Assembly (NCBI GenBank): GCA_025453595.1
Contig: JALOQB010000020.1
Location: 1 to 34,594, forward strand
Length of the DNA: 34,594 bases
Direction of reading: 5' to 3'
Origin: Polyangiaceae bacterium
GTDB lineage: Bacteria; Myxococcota_A; Polyangia; Polyangiales; Polyangiaceae
Shown in pieces: positions 24,039 through 31,570 of this stretch (the first letter of the stretch is position 1; every line of letters starts with the position of its first letter). The translations under genes and the position numbers were made by a program. Below the pieces are notes generated by a model that searched no databases, was not told the origin of the DNA, and was given only the letters and a program-made list of their open reading frames with translations.

Positions 24039-25150
24039 GCCTCGCCGGCACCGACGCCGGGCGCTCGGGCCTGGGGGTGTATCTATCTTCCATACTCCCA
24101 TCGCTGGCCCTGGAGCTGGTGCAGCAGGGCCACGAGCTGCTGATCGCCGGGTCCCCCGGGGATCTGGCCGCCTACGATCCGATCCTGCGGGGCTGCGTGG
24201 CGCTCCGGGGGGTCGAGACCGCGGCGCTGCCGTCCTGGATCGATCGGCCGGGCCCCGGAGCCCTGTGGCACCTGGGCTGCTTCGGCCCCTGGGCGGCGCT
24301 CCACGGGGCCTCCGTGGTGCTGCTGCCGGCGGCCAACCGCCGCCTGTCGGCGGGGCCGATCCCCACCGTCGCCGTGGTCCACGATCTGGCCGCCCAGCTC
24401 GTCGACGGGAAGTACGACCGCTTCCGGGCCGCCTACGCGCGCCACCTGGTCGCCCCCGCCCTCGCCCGCGCCCGCCGCCTCGTCGCCATCAGCCAGGCCA
24501 CCCGCCGCGATCTCTGCGACGTCACCCACCGCCCCGAGGACCAGGTCGAGGTCGTGCCCAACGGCGTCGATTGCGCCCGGTTTCATCCGGGCGTCCCCCC
24601 GCACCGCGAGGACCAGCCTTACCTGCTCTACACCTCGCGCCTGGAGCACCCGGGCAAGAACCACCGGCGCCTCCTGGAAGCCTTCGCCCGCTCTTCCCTG
24701 GCGCGCTCCCACCGGCTCCTCCTCGCCGGCGGCGACTGGGGGGCCCGGGCGCTCCTCGAGGCGTCCGCCGAGGCCCTGGGGGTCTCCGCCCAGGTCCGCT
24801 TCCTCGGTCGCGTCCCGGACGAGCAGCTCCCCGGGCTCACCGCCGGGGCCACCGCCGCCATCATGGTCGGCCTCCGCGAAGGCTTCGGCCTCCCTGTCCT
24901 CGAGGCCCTCGCCTGTGGCGTCCCGGTCCTCGTCGCCCGCGCCGGTGCGCTCCCCGAGGTCGCCGGCGATCTCGGCGTCCTCTGCGAGCCCCACGACACC
25001 GCGGACATGGCCCGCGGCCTCGAGCGCGCCGCCCTCGACCCCGACGTCCGCCGCCGCGTCGCCTCCCTCGGTCCCCCCTACGCCCGCTCGTTCTCCTGGG
25101 AATCCGCCGGACAGCGCCTCGCTCGCATCTGCCTGGGGGTGGCCGCATGA
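24023..25150 (+). CDS. GT4-family glycosyltransferase
   Basis: 375 residues with the GT-B fold of family GT4. The N-terminal half begins VALSLAGTDAGRSGLGVYL. The junction VVPNGVDCARF is diagnostic, then LLYTSRLEHPGKNHRRLLEAF, and the donor-site E-x7-E region is REGFGLPVLEALACGVPVL. It should use a nucleotide sugar to extend the lipid-linked glycan in the cytoplasm. The ATG at 24023 lies inside the end of the acetyltransferase gene, and the stop overlaps the next start by 4 bases. The sugar and linkage cannot be told from sequence. Confidence 0.9.
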   Translation: MRVALSLAGTDAGRSGLGVYLSSILPSLALELVQQGHELLIAGSPGDLAAYDPILRGCVALRGVETAALPSWIDRPGPGALWHLGCFGPWAALHGASVVLLPAANRRLSAGPIPTVAVVHDLAAQLVDGKYDRFRAAYARHLVAPALARARRLVAISQATRRDLCDVTHRPEDQVEVVPNGVDCARFHPGVPPHREDQPYLLYTSRLEHPGKNHRRLLEAFARSSLARSHRLLLAGGDWGARALLEASAEALGVSAQVRFLGRVPDEQLPGLTAGATAAIMVGLREGFGLPVLEALACGVPVLVARAGALPEVAGDLGVLCEPHDTADMARGLERAALDPDVRRRVASLGPPYARSFSWESAGQRLARICLGVAA

Positions 25151-26172
25151 CCCCTGAGCTCCTCCCCCGCGCCTCCCTCCTCGACATCCTCCGCGGCGAC
25201 GCCAGCCTCGTCGGCTCCCGCCTTGACCCCTCCCGGCCCCGGGGCCTGGTCTCCCCCGTCGAGGCCCGTGTCCATATGGGGCTTCCCTATGGTGACCTGC
25301 TCCGCGAAGAGCAGGAGCGCCTGGCCGGGGCTGGCCCCCGCGCCGCCGCCCGCTTCCTCGCCTCCGCGGCCCTCGGCGCCGCCCTCTCGTCCACCGCCGA
25401 GGCGCCGCCGCGGCCTGCGGTCCTGGGGGTCCCGGTCGACAACATGACCATCGCGGACGCCCTCGACGCCATCCTCGCGCCGCCGCCCCCGGACCGGGCT
25501 CGCGTGGTTCACTTCGTCCACCCTCACGCGCTCAACCTGGCGACCCACGACGACCGGCTCCGGGCCCAGCTCCTCCGCGCCGACCGGGTGCTGCCCGATG
25601 GCGTCGGGCTCCGCGTCGCCAGTCTCATCCTGGGCTTCTCGCTCCGGGACAACCTCAACGGCACCGACCTGCTGCCGCTCCTCTGCGAGCGGGCCTCGCG
25701 GGAGGGGAGACCGCTGGCCCTCGTGGGGGCCGCCCCCGGCGTCGCCGAGGCCTGCGCGGCGCGACTTCAGGAGGCCCACCCAGGGCTCCAGATCCCGGTC
25801 GTTCACCACGGTTTCCTCGGGGAAGAAGAGGTGCCCGCGCTGGCGCACCGGCTCCAGGAACTGGAGCGACCGCTGGTCCTGGTGGCCATGGGGAGCCCCC
25901 GCCAGGAAGACTGGATCTGGCGTCACCTGGCCCACCTCCCGGGGGTGACCGCCCTGTCCGTCGGAGGCCTCTTCGACTTCTTCTCGGGCCGCATCGAGCG
26001 CGCCCCCTGGGCCTGGCGCGAGCTGGGCCTCGAGTGGGCCTTCCGCCTGAGCCGCGAGCCTCGCCGCCTGGCCCGGCGCTACCTCCTGGGGAACCCCCTC
26101 TTCGTGCTCCGCGTCTCGGGTCAGCGCCTCCGCGAGCAGGTGGCCTCCGCCTTGCAGAAGCCCCCGGCATGA
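25147..26172 (+). CDS. WecG/TagA/CpsF glycosyltransferase with N-terminal sugar-transferase remnant
   Basis: 341 residues. From about residue 90 the protein is a full GT26-type enzyme: LGVPVDNMTIADAL, DRVLPDGVGLRVAS, NGTDLLPLLCERA, GSPRQEDWIW, FDFFSGRIERAP and LGLEWAFRLSREPRRLARRY. These enzymes usually add the second sugar (ManNAc-type) to the lipid-linked first sugar. The first 75 residues look different: LLDILRGDASLVGSRL matches the NVLRGDMSLVGPRP motif of initiating sugar transferases, and GLVSPVEARVHMGLPYG follows their typical downstream segment. This part lacks the membrane helix and KFRTM region, so it cannot be an active transferase. It probably serves as a docking piece. The gene overlaps its neighbours by 4 bases on both sides. 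Confidence 0.85.
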   Translation: MTPELLPRASLLDILRGDASLVGSRLDPSRPRGLVSPVEARVHMGLPYGDLLREEQERLAGAGPRAAARFLASAALGAALSSTAEAPPRPAVLGVPVDNMTIADALDAILAPPPPDRARVVHFVHPHALNLATHDDRLRAQLLRADRVLPDGVGLRVASLILGFSLRDNLNGTDLLPLLCERASREGRPLALVGAAPGVAEACAARLQEAHPGLQIPVVHHGFLGEEEVPALAHRLQELERPLVLVAMGSPRQEDWIWRHLAHLPGVTALSVGGLFDFFSGRIERAPWAWRELGLEWAFRLSREPRRLARRYLLGNPLFVLRVSGQRLREQVASALQKPPA

Positions 26173-27119
26173 CCTCGCTCCACGCCCCTGCGCTGCGGCG
26201 CCCCGAGCTGCTGGCCTGCTACGCCTCGCCCTGCTGCCGCGCGCCGCTCCTGGACGGACCCCTGCGCTGCTCCGCCTGCGCCCGGCCCTTCCTCGTCGTC
26301 GACGGGCGCCCGGCCTTGCTCGAACAGGAGGTGCCGCCTCACGTCGGCGTCGCCCTCGAAACCCAGGCCGCCTCTCGCCAGAAGAAGCGGCGCCCGGGCC
26401 TTGGCGGCCTCGCCGACCGCTTCCGCGAGCGCACCACCGCCGACGCCTTCGCCGACGACCGAGCCCAGGTCCCCCTCCTCGTCGAGCGCGTTCGCCCCTT
26501 GCTGCCCGGGCCCCGCGTCCTCGAGATCGGCGCCGGTGAGCAGTATTACCGCGACGTGCTCGCCCCCCTCGGCGACCTCATCGCCATGGATATCTCCTGG
26601 TACGGACCCACCGACCTCCTCGGCGATGCCCACGCGATCCCCTTCCTCGATGCCTCCCTCGACGCCATCTGCGTCATCGAGGTCCTCGAGCACCTCGCTC
26701 GCCCCTGGGTCTTCTTCCAGGAAGCCGCCCGCGTCCTCCGCCCCGGTGGCCTCCTCTTCGGCGTCACACCCCAGTATTGCCCCACCCACGGCTACCCCCA
26801 CGACTACTTCCGTTACACCCGCGGCGGCCTCTCCTCCCTCGCGGCCTCCGTGGGTATGGAAGTTCTGGATGCATGGCCCATCGGAGGCCAGTGGGCCACC
26901 CTGCTCCGCTGGTACTGGGCCAACCACGCCCGCGAGAGCTCGCTGCGCCGCGTCCCGGGGGTGAACCTGGCGTACCACGCCTGGTTCCAGGGCCTGGTCG
27001 CCCTCTCCGATCGGCTCGACTCGCGGGAGGGCAGGGGGCAGCGCGTTTCAGGCCGCGAGCACGACGATCACCTGGGCTGGAGCTTCGTCCTGCGGCGCCC
27101 CCACGGCGCAGGGGCCTGA
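26169..27119 (+). CDS. Class I SAM methyltransferase with N-terminal zinc-ribbon-like domain
   Basis: 316 residues. The N-terminus has Cys17, Cys22, Cys23, Cys34 and Cys37 (CYASPCC...CSAC), resembling a Trm112-like zinc ribbon. A Rossmann methyltransferase core follows: VLEIGAGEQYYRDV (about 117-130), then an acidic position in AMDISWYG, VIEVLEHLARPW and RVLRPGGLLFGVTPQYCPTH. Methyltransferases of this type often cap or modify sugars in polysaccharide loci, which fits its position as the last of the coupled genes. It overlaps the GT26 gene by 4 bases, and 10 bases past its stop the opposite-strand dehydrogenase gene ends. The target group is unknown. Confidence 0.83.
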   Translation: MTSLHAPALRRPELLACYASPCCRAPLLDGPLRCSACARPFLVVDGRPALLEQEVPPHVGVALETQAASRQKKRRPGLGGLADRFRERTTADAFADDRAQVPLLVERVRPLLPGPRVLEIGAGEQYYRDVLAPLGDLIAMDISWYGPTDLLGDAHAIPFLDASLDAICVIEVLEHLARPWVFFQEAARVLRPGGLLFGVTPQYCPTHGYPHDYFRYTRGGLSSLAASVGMEVLDAWPIGGQWATLLRWYWANHARESSLRRVPGVNLAYHAWFQGLVALSDRLDSREGRGQRVSGREHDDHLGWSFVLRRPHGAGA

Positions 27120-27129
27120 GCCGCCGGGC

Positions 27130-29151
27130 TCACTTGGGGGAGACACGCCAGATCTGCCCGTTGGGGGCGGGCTCGTCGACGGCGATGTAGACGTTGCCGT
27201 CGGGGCCCATGGTCACGGCGCGCAGCCGCGCGATGTTCTGCAGATCGTTGCTGACGACCTCCATCTTGCTGCCATCGCTGGAAGGGCGGCCAGAGATGAG
27301 GCGGCGGCCCGCGAGCATCGCCACCGCCAGCCGCCCGTCGTAGCTCTTCCAGCCGGTCCCCTGGAGGAAGTCGCAGCCCCCCATGCCCTGCGAGTCGCTG
27401 ACCACCAGCGTCGGCGGCAGCGCCCCGGGGAACTTCTGCGTGTCGGTCATCTTGGCGCCGCTGTACCCGTTGTAGTTGCCGTTGCCATCGTTCGGGTCCC
27501 AGCCGCCGTTGCCGCCAGGCTTGAGCAGGGTCACCTCGTCGTCCTGGTTGGGCCCGTGCTCGCACAAAAAGACCTGGCCGCTGCCGGGGCGGAAGGCGAT
27601 GCCCTGGGGGTTGCGGAAGCCATAGGCGAAGATCTCACGGCGCGTACCGGGCCCCAGATCCGGGTTCCCCGGGGCCGGCTGGCCGTCGGTGGTGATGCGC
27701 AGCACCTTGCTGCCCAGACCCTTGAGATCCTGCGGGATCGTCGCCGCACGGTTGTCCCCCGTGGTCACGTACAGGAAGCCGTCGGGCCCCAGGCGCAGCC
27801 GCCCCCCCGAGTGCCCTCCGCCTGACCCCCAGGGGATCCCCGTCAGGATATCCCCCAGCACCGTCACCCCGCTGTAATTCTCCCCGATCTGCACCTTCCG
27901 GACCCGGTTATCCATCGAGCCCGACAGGTTCGACGACACGTACAGGTACGCGATCCGGTTCGACGCAAAATCCTTGTCCAGCGCCACGCCCAGGAGCCCG
28001 CTCTGCGACTGCGGGTTCAGGTCCGAAGGCGGCTTCATCACCTCCACCGGCTCGCTCTGCCCGGGACGCAGCGCCCACAGCCGCCCCCCTCGCTCCGTGT
28101 ACAGCATCGTCCCGTCCGGCGCGAAGGTGATGTCCCACGGGTGCGCCAGGCCGCCCAGCAGCACCTGCCGGTCCAGCGTCGGATCCCCCTGCGCCACCCC
28201 CGTCGCCCGGAACACCACCGTCGGCTTCCCCTGGATCTTCGCCGCCAGCTCGTTCAGCCCCGCGCTGCCCCCCAGCGTCCACGATCCCACCCGCGCCACC
28301 CCCTGCGCGTCGCTCGTCGCCGTGCCCCCCGCCACCGAACCTCCCCCGGAGACCACCTCGAAGCTCACCGTCTGCCCCGCCACCGGCGCCCCGCCGCCGT
28401 CCCTCAGCACCACCGCCGGCGCCACCCCCACCGCCTGCCCCACCGGCGCGTACTGGTGGTTGCCATCCAGAATCTCCATACTACCGTCGGCGCTCGCCGT
28501 CGCCACCGCCTTGAACAGCACCGGCGCCAGCCCCGGCGCCTCCCCCGTCAGCTCGTTGGCCCCCGGGATCGGCCCCAGCCTCCACGACCCCACCGCCGCC
28601 GTCCCGTCGGCACCCGTCACCGTCTTCTCCCCCGTCACCTCGCCTCCCCCCACGGACACGTAGAACGTCACCTCCACCCCGGGCACCGGCACCCCCTGGC
28701 TGTCCGTCACCCGCATCCGCGGCGTGACCGGCACCAGCTCCCCCACCGGCGCCGTCTGCTGATCCCCCGCCACCAGCTCCGTGATCGCCGGCGCTCCCGG
28801 CTCCACCACCCCGCCCGCCCCACCGTTCCCCGCGACCCCGCCCGTCCCCGCTCCGCTCTGTCCGGAACTTCCGGATGCACCGCCACCGGCCCCTGCACCA
28901 CCCGCTCCAGCACCGCCAACCCCGGCACCGCCGTTCGCCGCGCCGCCCTGCCCGGCACCACCTGTCCCCGCGCCGCCCTGTCCGGAAGTTCCGGAGGTAC
29001 CGCTCCCCCCTTGACCCGCCACCCCGGAGGACCCGGCAGGTCCACCGGACCCCTCTCCGTCTTCGCCACATCCGGTCAGCGCCACCGCCAGGGCAGGGAG
29101 GAAAGCGCAGGTGAGTTGAAAAATACTCCGCATCGAACGCATGAAGGTCAT
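27130..29151 (-). CDS. Secreted lipoprotein: Gly-rich linker, two Ig-like domains, glucose/sorbosone dehydrogenase-like propeller
   Basis: 673 residues from ATG 29151 (ATG 29142 also possible; neither has a clear ribosome site). A lipoprotein signal ends LTGC (Cys28). Residues 36-115 are Gly/Ala/Ser-rich with SGTSGQGG and SGSSGQSG repeats. Two Ig-like domains resembling bacterial Ig/invasin folds follow, at about 118-218 and 225-318, each with QxAPVG near the start and VGSWxLG near the end. From 325 the beta-propeller carries AHPWDITFAPDG, GGHSGGRLRLGPDG, YVTTGD, GFRNPQGIAF and CEHGPNQDDEV, landmarks of PQQ-dependent soluble glucose/sorbosone dehydrogenases. PQQ or calcium binding is expected from the family but not shown. 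It is likely a surface-displayed sugar oxidase. Confidence 0.87.
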   Translation of the reverse strand: MTFMRSMRSIFQLTCAFLPALAVALTGCGEDGEGSGGPAGSSGVAGQGGSGTSGTSGQGGAGTGGAGQGGAANGGAGVGGAGAGGAGAGGGASGSSGQSGAGTGGVAGNGGAGGVVEPGAPAITELVAGDQQTAPVGELVPVTPRMRVTDSQGVPVPGVEVTFYVSVGGGEVTGEKTVTGADGTAAVGSWRLGPIPGANELTGEAPGLAPVLFKAVATASADGSMEILDGNHQYAPVGQAVGVAPAVVLRDGGGAPVAGQTVSFEVVSGGGSVAGGTATSDAQGVARVGSWTLGGSAGLNELAAKIQGKPTVVFRATGVAQGDPTLDRQVLLGGLAHPWDITFAPDGTMLYTERGGRLWALRPGQSEPVEVMKPPSDLNPQSQSGLLGVALDKDFASNRIAYLYVSSNLSGSMDNRVRKVQIGENYSGVTVLGDILTGIPWGSGGGHSGGRLRLGPDGFLYVTTGDNRAATIPQDLKGLGSKVLRITTDGQPAPGNPDLGPGTRREIFAYGFRNPQGIAFRPGSGQVFLCEHGPNQDDEVTLLKPGGNGGWDPNDGNGNYNGYSGAKMTDTQKFPGALPPTLVVSDSQGMGGCDFLQGTGWKSYDGRLAVAMLAGRRLISGRPSSDGSKMEVVSNDLQNIARLRAVTMGPDGNVYIAVDEPAPNGQIWRVSPK
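28861..28995 (-). repeat. Palindromic TCCGGA-type blocks in a Gly-rich linker
   Basis: Two near-perfect palindromes, 28861-28875 (TCCGGAACTTCCGGA) and 28981-28995 (TCCGGAAGTTCCGGA), encode SGSSG/SGTSG units in the linker. Matching blocks recur in the beta-helix gene. Confidence 0.75.
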
Positions 29152-29260
29152 GTTCGTGCACGCCTCGTGCTTGGCGGTCTTTCCCCCAACATTTCGCGCG
29201 ACAGGGGGCCGATCAGACGGCTCCTCCCGACAGATTGCGTCCGCCTGCGCAGACGCCCCG

Positions 29261-29599
29261 TTACCGCCCCCCTGGGCCGAGGACACTCCAGAGCGCAAGG
29301 GCCCCCGCCGCCAGGGCGATGGCGACGGCAAAGAGGCTCGCCACCACCGGATCATCGGGGGGAAGCTCGAGACCCTGGTTCAGACGCTTCATCTGGCGGC
29401 GGTAGCGGAACGCCCCGAGGAGGGGCGCACAGAGACCCAGCACCACGACCCCGATCCCCCACGGGATCCCCTTGCGCAGACTGGCGTCGGGGAGATGCAG
29501 CAGCGCCGCCCCGAGGCCCATCACCCCCAGCCCGGTCCTTGTCCAGGACAGCAGCGTCCGCTCTGCCGCCAGCGCTACCCGTGGATCCAGCATCGTCAT
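29261..29599 (-). CDS. DUF202 (YidH-like) small membrane protein
   Basis: 112 residues. The N-terminus LAAERTLLSWTRTGLGVMGLGAAL is the DUF202 signature (xxERTxLAWxRTxL), and three hydrophobic segments follow (about residues 22-38, 45-65 and 87-107). Inner-membrane location is expected. Members of this family have no proven function and often stand alone. It lies between two secreted-protein genes on the same strand, with 109 bases before the dehydrogenase gene and 23 bases after the beta-helix gene. Whether it is functionally related to them cannot be said. Confidence 0.85.
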   Translation of the reverse strand: MTMLDPRVALAAERTLLSWTRTGLGVMGLGAALLHLPDASLRKGIPWGIGVVVLGLCAPLLGAFRYRRQMKRLNQGLELPPDDPVVASLFAVAIALAAGALALWSVLGPGGR

Positions 29600-29622
29600 C
29601 GCCCGTCACGCCGCGCCTGTCC

Positions 29623-31479
29623 TCACGCTGCACGCCCTCGCCGCCGGCCCCTCGCCCCCAGGAGCACCACCGCCAGCCCCGCCAACCACCCCCCTCCCGT
29701 GGATCCTCCGCCGGTGCGGCAGGAACAACCCCCCTCGTCCTCGCTCCCCGCGCCTCCTGGCCCCTCCCCGGCCTGTCCGGAGCTTCCGGAGGATCCGGCG
29801 ACCGCACCGCCCGCCCCGGCGCCCCCGGCCCCCGCCTGCCCACCCGCGCCCGCGCCGCCGGCCCCCGCGCCCCCCGTCTGTCCGGAACCTCCGGATCCAC
29901 CCGCGCCGCCGGGCCCGCCGGCCGCGCCGCCGCCTTGTCCGGAACTTCCGGATATTCCCGCGGCCCCTGCCTGCCCGGAACCTCCGGGCCCGCCGGCCGC
30001 CCCCGCCTGCCCGGCCCCCCCTGCGCCGCCCGCGCCGGCCCCGGCTCCCCCGGCGTTGCCTGCGCCGCCGCCCCCACCGGCCCCTGCGCCGGCCTGTCCG
30101 GAACCTCCGGACCCACCGGCGCCCGCGCCACCGCCGGGGCCCTCCCCGGGGAGGGGCTTGGTGCCGTCCTGGGGCTGCCAGCCTGGGTTTTCCCCGTCCC
30201 CGGCGTAGGCGCCGCGGAAGGAGAAGGACCCCTTGCTGGTGCCGTTGAAGTCCCGATCGTGATCGACATCGGCGGCGGCGGCGCCCAGATCAAGGGGGGC
30301 ACCGGTGCACTGGCCAGCGAGGGGGAAGAAGTCCATGGTCCCCAGGGAAAAGGAGGGAGACTGGACGAACTTCGAGGCGTCCGCGAAGGCGCCGGTGAGG
30401 TTCTCGCTCTGGTTGCTGATGGGGCCAGAGAGGGGCTGAGGGGAGAAGATCAGGTTCCCCGTCACCAGGTCGCCCTGGGGCGCGGGGCTACCGAAGACGA
30501 TCCCGGGGCCCTGCGAGTAGATGGTGTTGCTGTACACGCGGGCCAGGCGCAGCGGCAGGTCATGGTTCTGGAGCCGGATGGCGGACGACTTGGCGTCCAC
30601 GAAGAGGTTGTCGTGGATGCTCACGCGACCCGAGGCCTGCAGCAGCGACTCGCCGGACTGGTTGTGAAAGAAGAGGTTGCCGTAGATCTGGTAGAGGTCG
30701 TTCGACCCGGGGCCGCTGTCGGGGAAGCCGCCGACGAGCACGTTGGGGCGGTTGCCGTCGGGGCTCGGCTGATCATCCTTGATGAAGACGTTGTGGCGCA
30801 GGATGGTCGTGAAGTCGCCGGCGGGGGCCTCGGGCCTGCTCTTCTGGTACTTGATCTGCAGGTTGTACCCGATCGTGTTGCGGATCAGGTTGCCCTCGAT
30901 CAGGCCATCAAAGAAGGGCTCCTGGCCGTTGGAGTTGCCCAGGTACATCCCGGTCCCGGCGCCGTCGATGACGTTGCCCCGGATGACCCAGCCCCAGGTG
31001 GGGGTCTTGGTCGAGATCGCCGAGGTCTGCTGGCTGCCGCCCTGGCCCACGAAGGTGCACCCCTGGACGGTGATGTGATGCACCGTGTTCTTGCTGCTAT
31101 CCTTGGCGCTCAAACCAAAGATCCCTGACTGCCCCATGCTGTCGATGGTCAGGTTCTCGAGCACCAGGTGGCTCGACTGGACGATCTCGACGGTGTTGCA
31201 GCACCCGCTGGTCTTGGGCCGGATGATCGCTTTCTCCCCGGAGGCGGGCCCTCGCACCGTGATCGGAGCCCCCTCGGCGCCGTTGAGGCTGGCCAGCCGC
31301 AGCCCCTCCGGGTACACCCCCGGGGCCAGCTCCAGCGTGTCGCCCGGCTTGAGCGACATCACGACCGCGACGTAGTTCGAGGGGTTCGCCTCCACGGCCC
31401 ACGCGAGGCTGGTCGCCCCCAGGGCTCCGAGCAGGTGGGTCAACCGGACGGTGCGGAGCAGGAAGGTGCGGGCTGTCAT
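29623..31479 (-). CDS. Secreted right-handed beta-helix protein with MYXO-CTERM-like tail
   Basis: 618 residues. ATG 31479 has a strong AAGGAGT ribosome site (31484-31490), and a signal peptide ends near SLAWA. Residues about 30-400 form a parallel beta-helix as in pectate-lyase-like proteins: repeated short strands with phrases such as APGVYPEGLRLASLNGAEG, LVLENLTIDSMGQSGIFGL, WGWVIRGNVIDGAGTGMYLGN and VSIHDNLFVDAKSSAIRL. A Gly/Ala/Ser linker of about 140 residues follows. The tail GCSCRT, then a hydrophobic stretch and RGRRRGRA, matches the MYXO-CTERM sorting signal (Cys, transmembrane helix, basic end), which anchors proteins at the myxobacterial surface. No catalytic residues could be assigned, so a polysaccharide-binding or lyase role is inference. 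Confidence 0.85.
   Translation of the reverse strand: MTARTFLLRTVRLTHLLGALGATSLAWAVEANPSNYVAVVMSLKPGDTLELAPGVYPEGLRLASLNGAEGAPITVRGPASGEKAIIRPKTSGCCNTVEIVQSSHLVLENLTIDSMGQSGIFGLSAKDSSKNTVHHITVQGCTFVGQGGSQQTSAISTKTPTWGWVIRGNVIDGAGTGMYLGNSNGQEPFFDGLIEGNLIRNTIGYNLQIKYQKSRPEAPAGDFTTILRHNVFIKDDQPSPDGNRPNVLVGGFPDSGPGSNDLYQIYGNLFFHNQSGESLLQASGRVSIHDNLFVDAKSSAIRLQNHDLPLRLARVYSNTIYSQGPGIVFGSPAPQGDLVTGNLIFSPQPLSGPISNQSENLTGAFADASKFVQSPSFSLGTMDFFPLAGQCTGAPLDLGAAAADVDHDRDFNGTSKGSFSFRGAYAGDGENPGWQPQDGTKPLPGEGPGGGAGAGGSGGSGQAGAGAGGGGGAGNAGGAGAGAGGAGGAGQAGAAGGPGGSGQAGAAGISGSSGQGGGAAGGPGGAGGSGGSGQTGGAGAGGAGAGGQAGAGGAGAGGAVAGSSGSSGQAGEGPGGAGSEDEGGCSCRTGGGSTGGGWLAGLAVVLLGARGRRRGRAA
29776..30111 (-). repeat. 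Palindromic TCCGGA-type codon blocks in the beta-helix linker
   Basis: At least four 15-base blocks of the form TCCGGA-N3-TCCGGA: 29776-29790, 29881-29895, 29938-29952 and 30097-30111, with a degenerate one near 29974. They encode SGSSG or SGGSG units spaced by Gly/Ala runs. The same block occurs in the linker of the dehydrogenase gene downstream. Confidence 0.75.
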
Positions 31480-31570
31480 GGGGACTCCTTGAGGAGAGGT
31501 TCACGGCTTGCTGCCGCCATGCGGCTGCGTCAACGATGGCGGCCCCCCCAGGAACCGAGGCGAGCGACCG
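31480..31570. promoter_or_regulatory. Divergent promoter region
   Basis: A 91-base gap separates the beta-helix gene (minus) and the HAD gene (plus). Promoters for both should lie here. Apart from the ribosome site of the minus-strand gene at 31484-31490, no box could be assigned with confidence. Confidence 0.35.

Noticed and set aside
28141..31128. 995-codon plus-strand frame across the dehydrogenase, DUF202 and beta-helix genes
   Set aside because: Translation is Pro/Arg/His repeats made by reading Gly-rich linkers backwards; three well-supported genes lie on the other strand.
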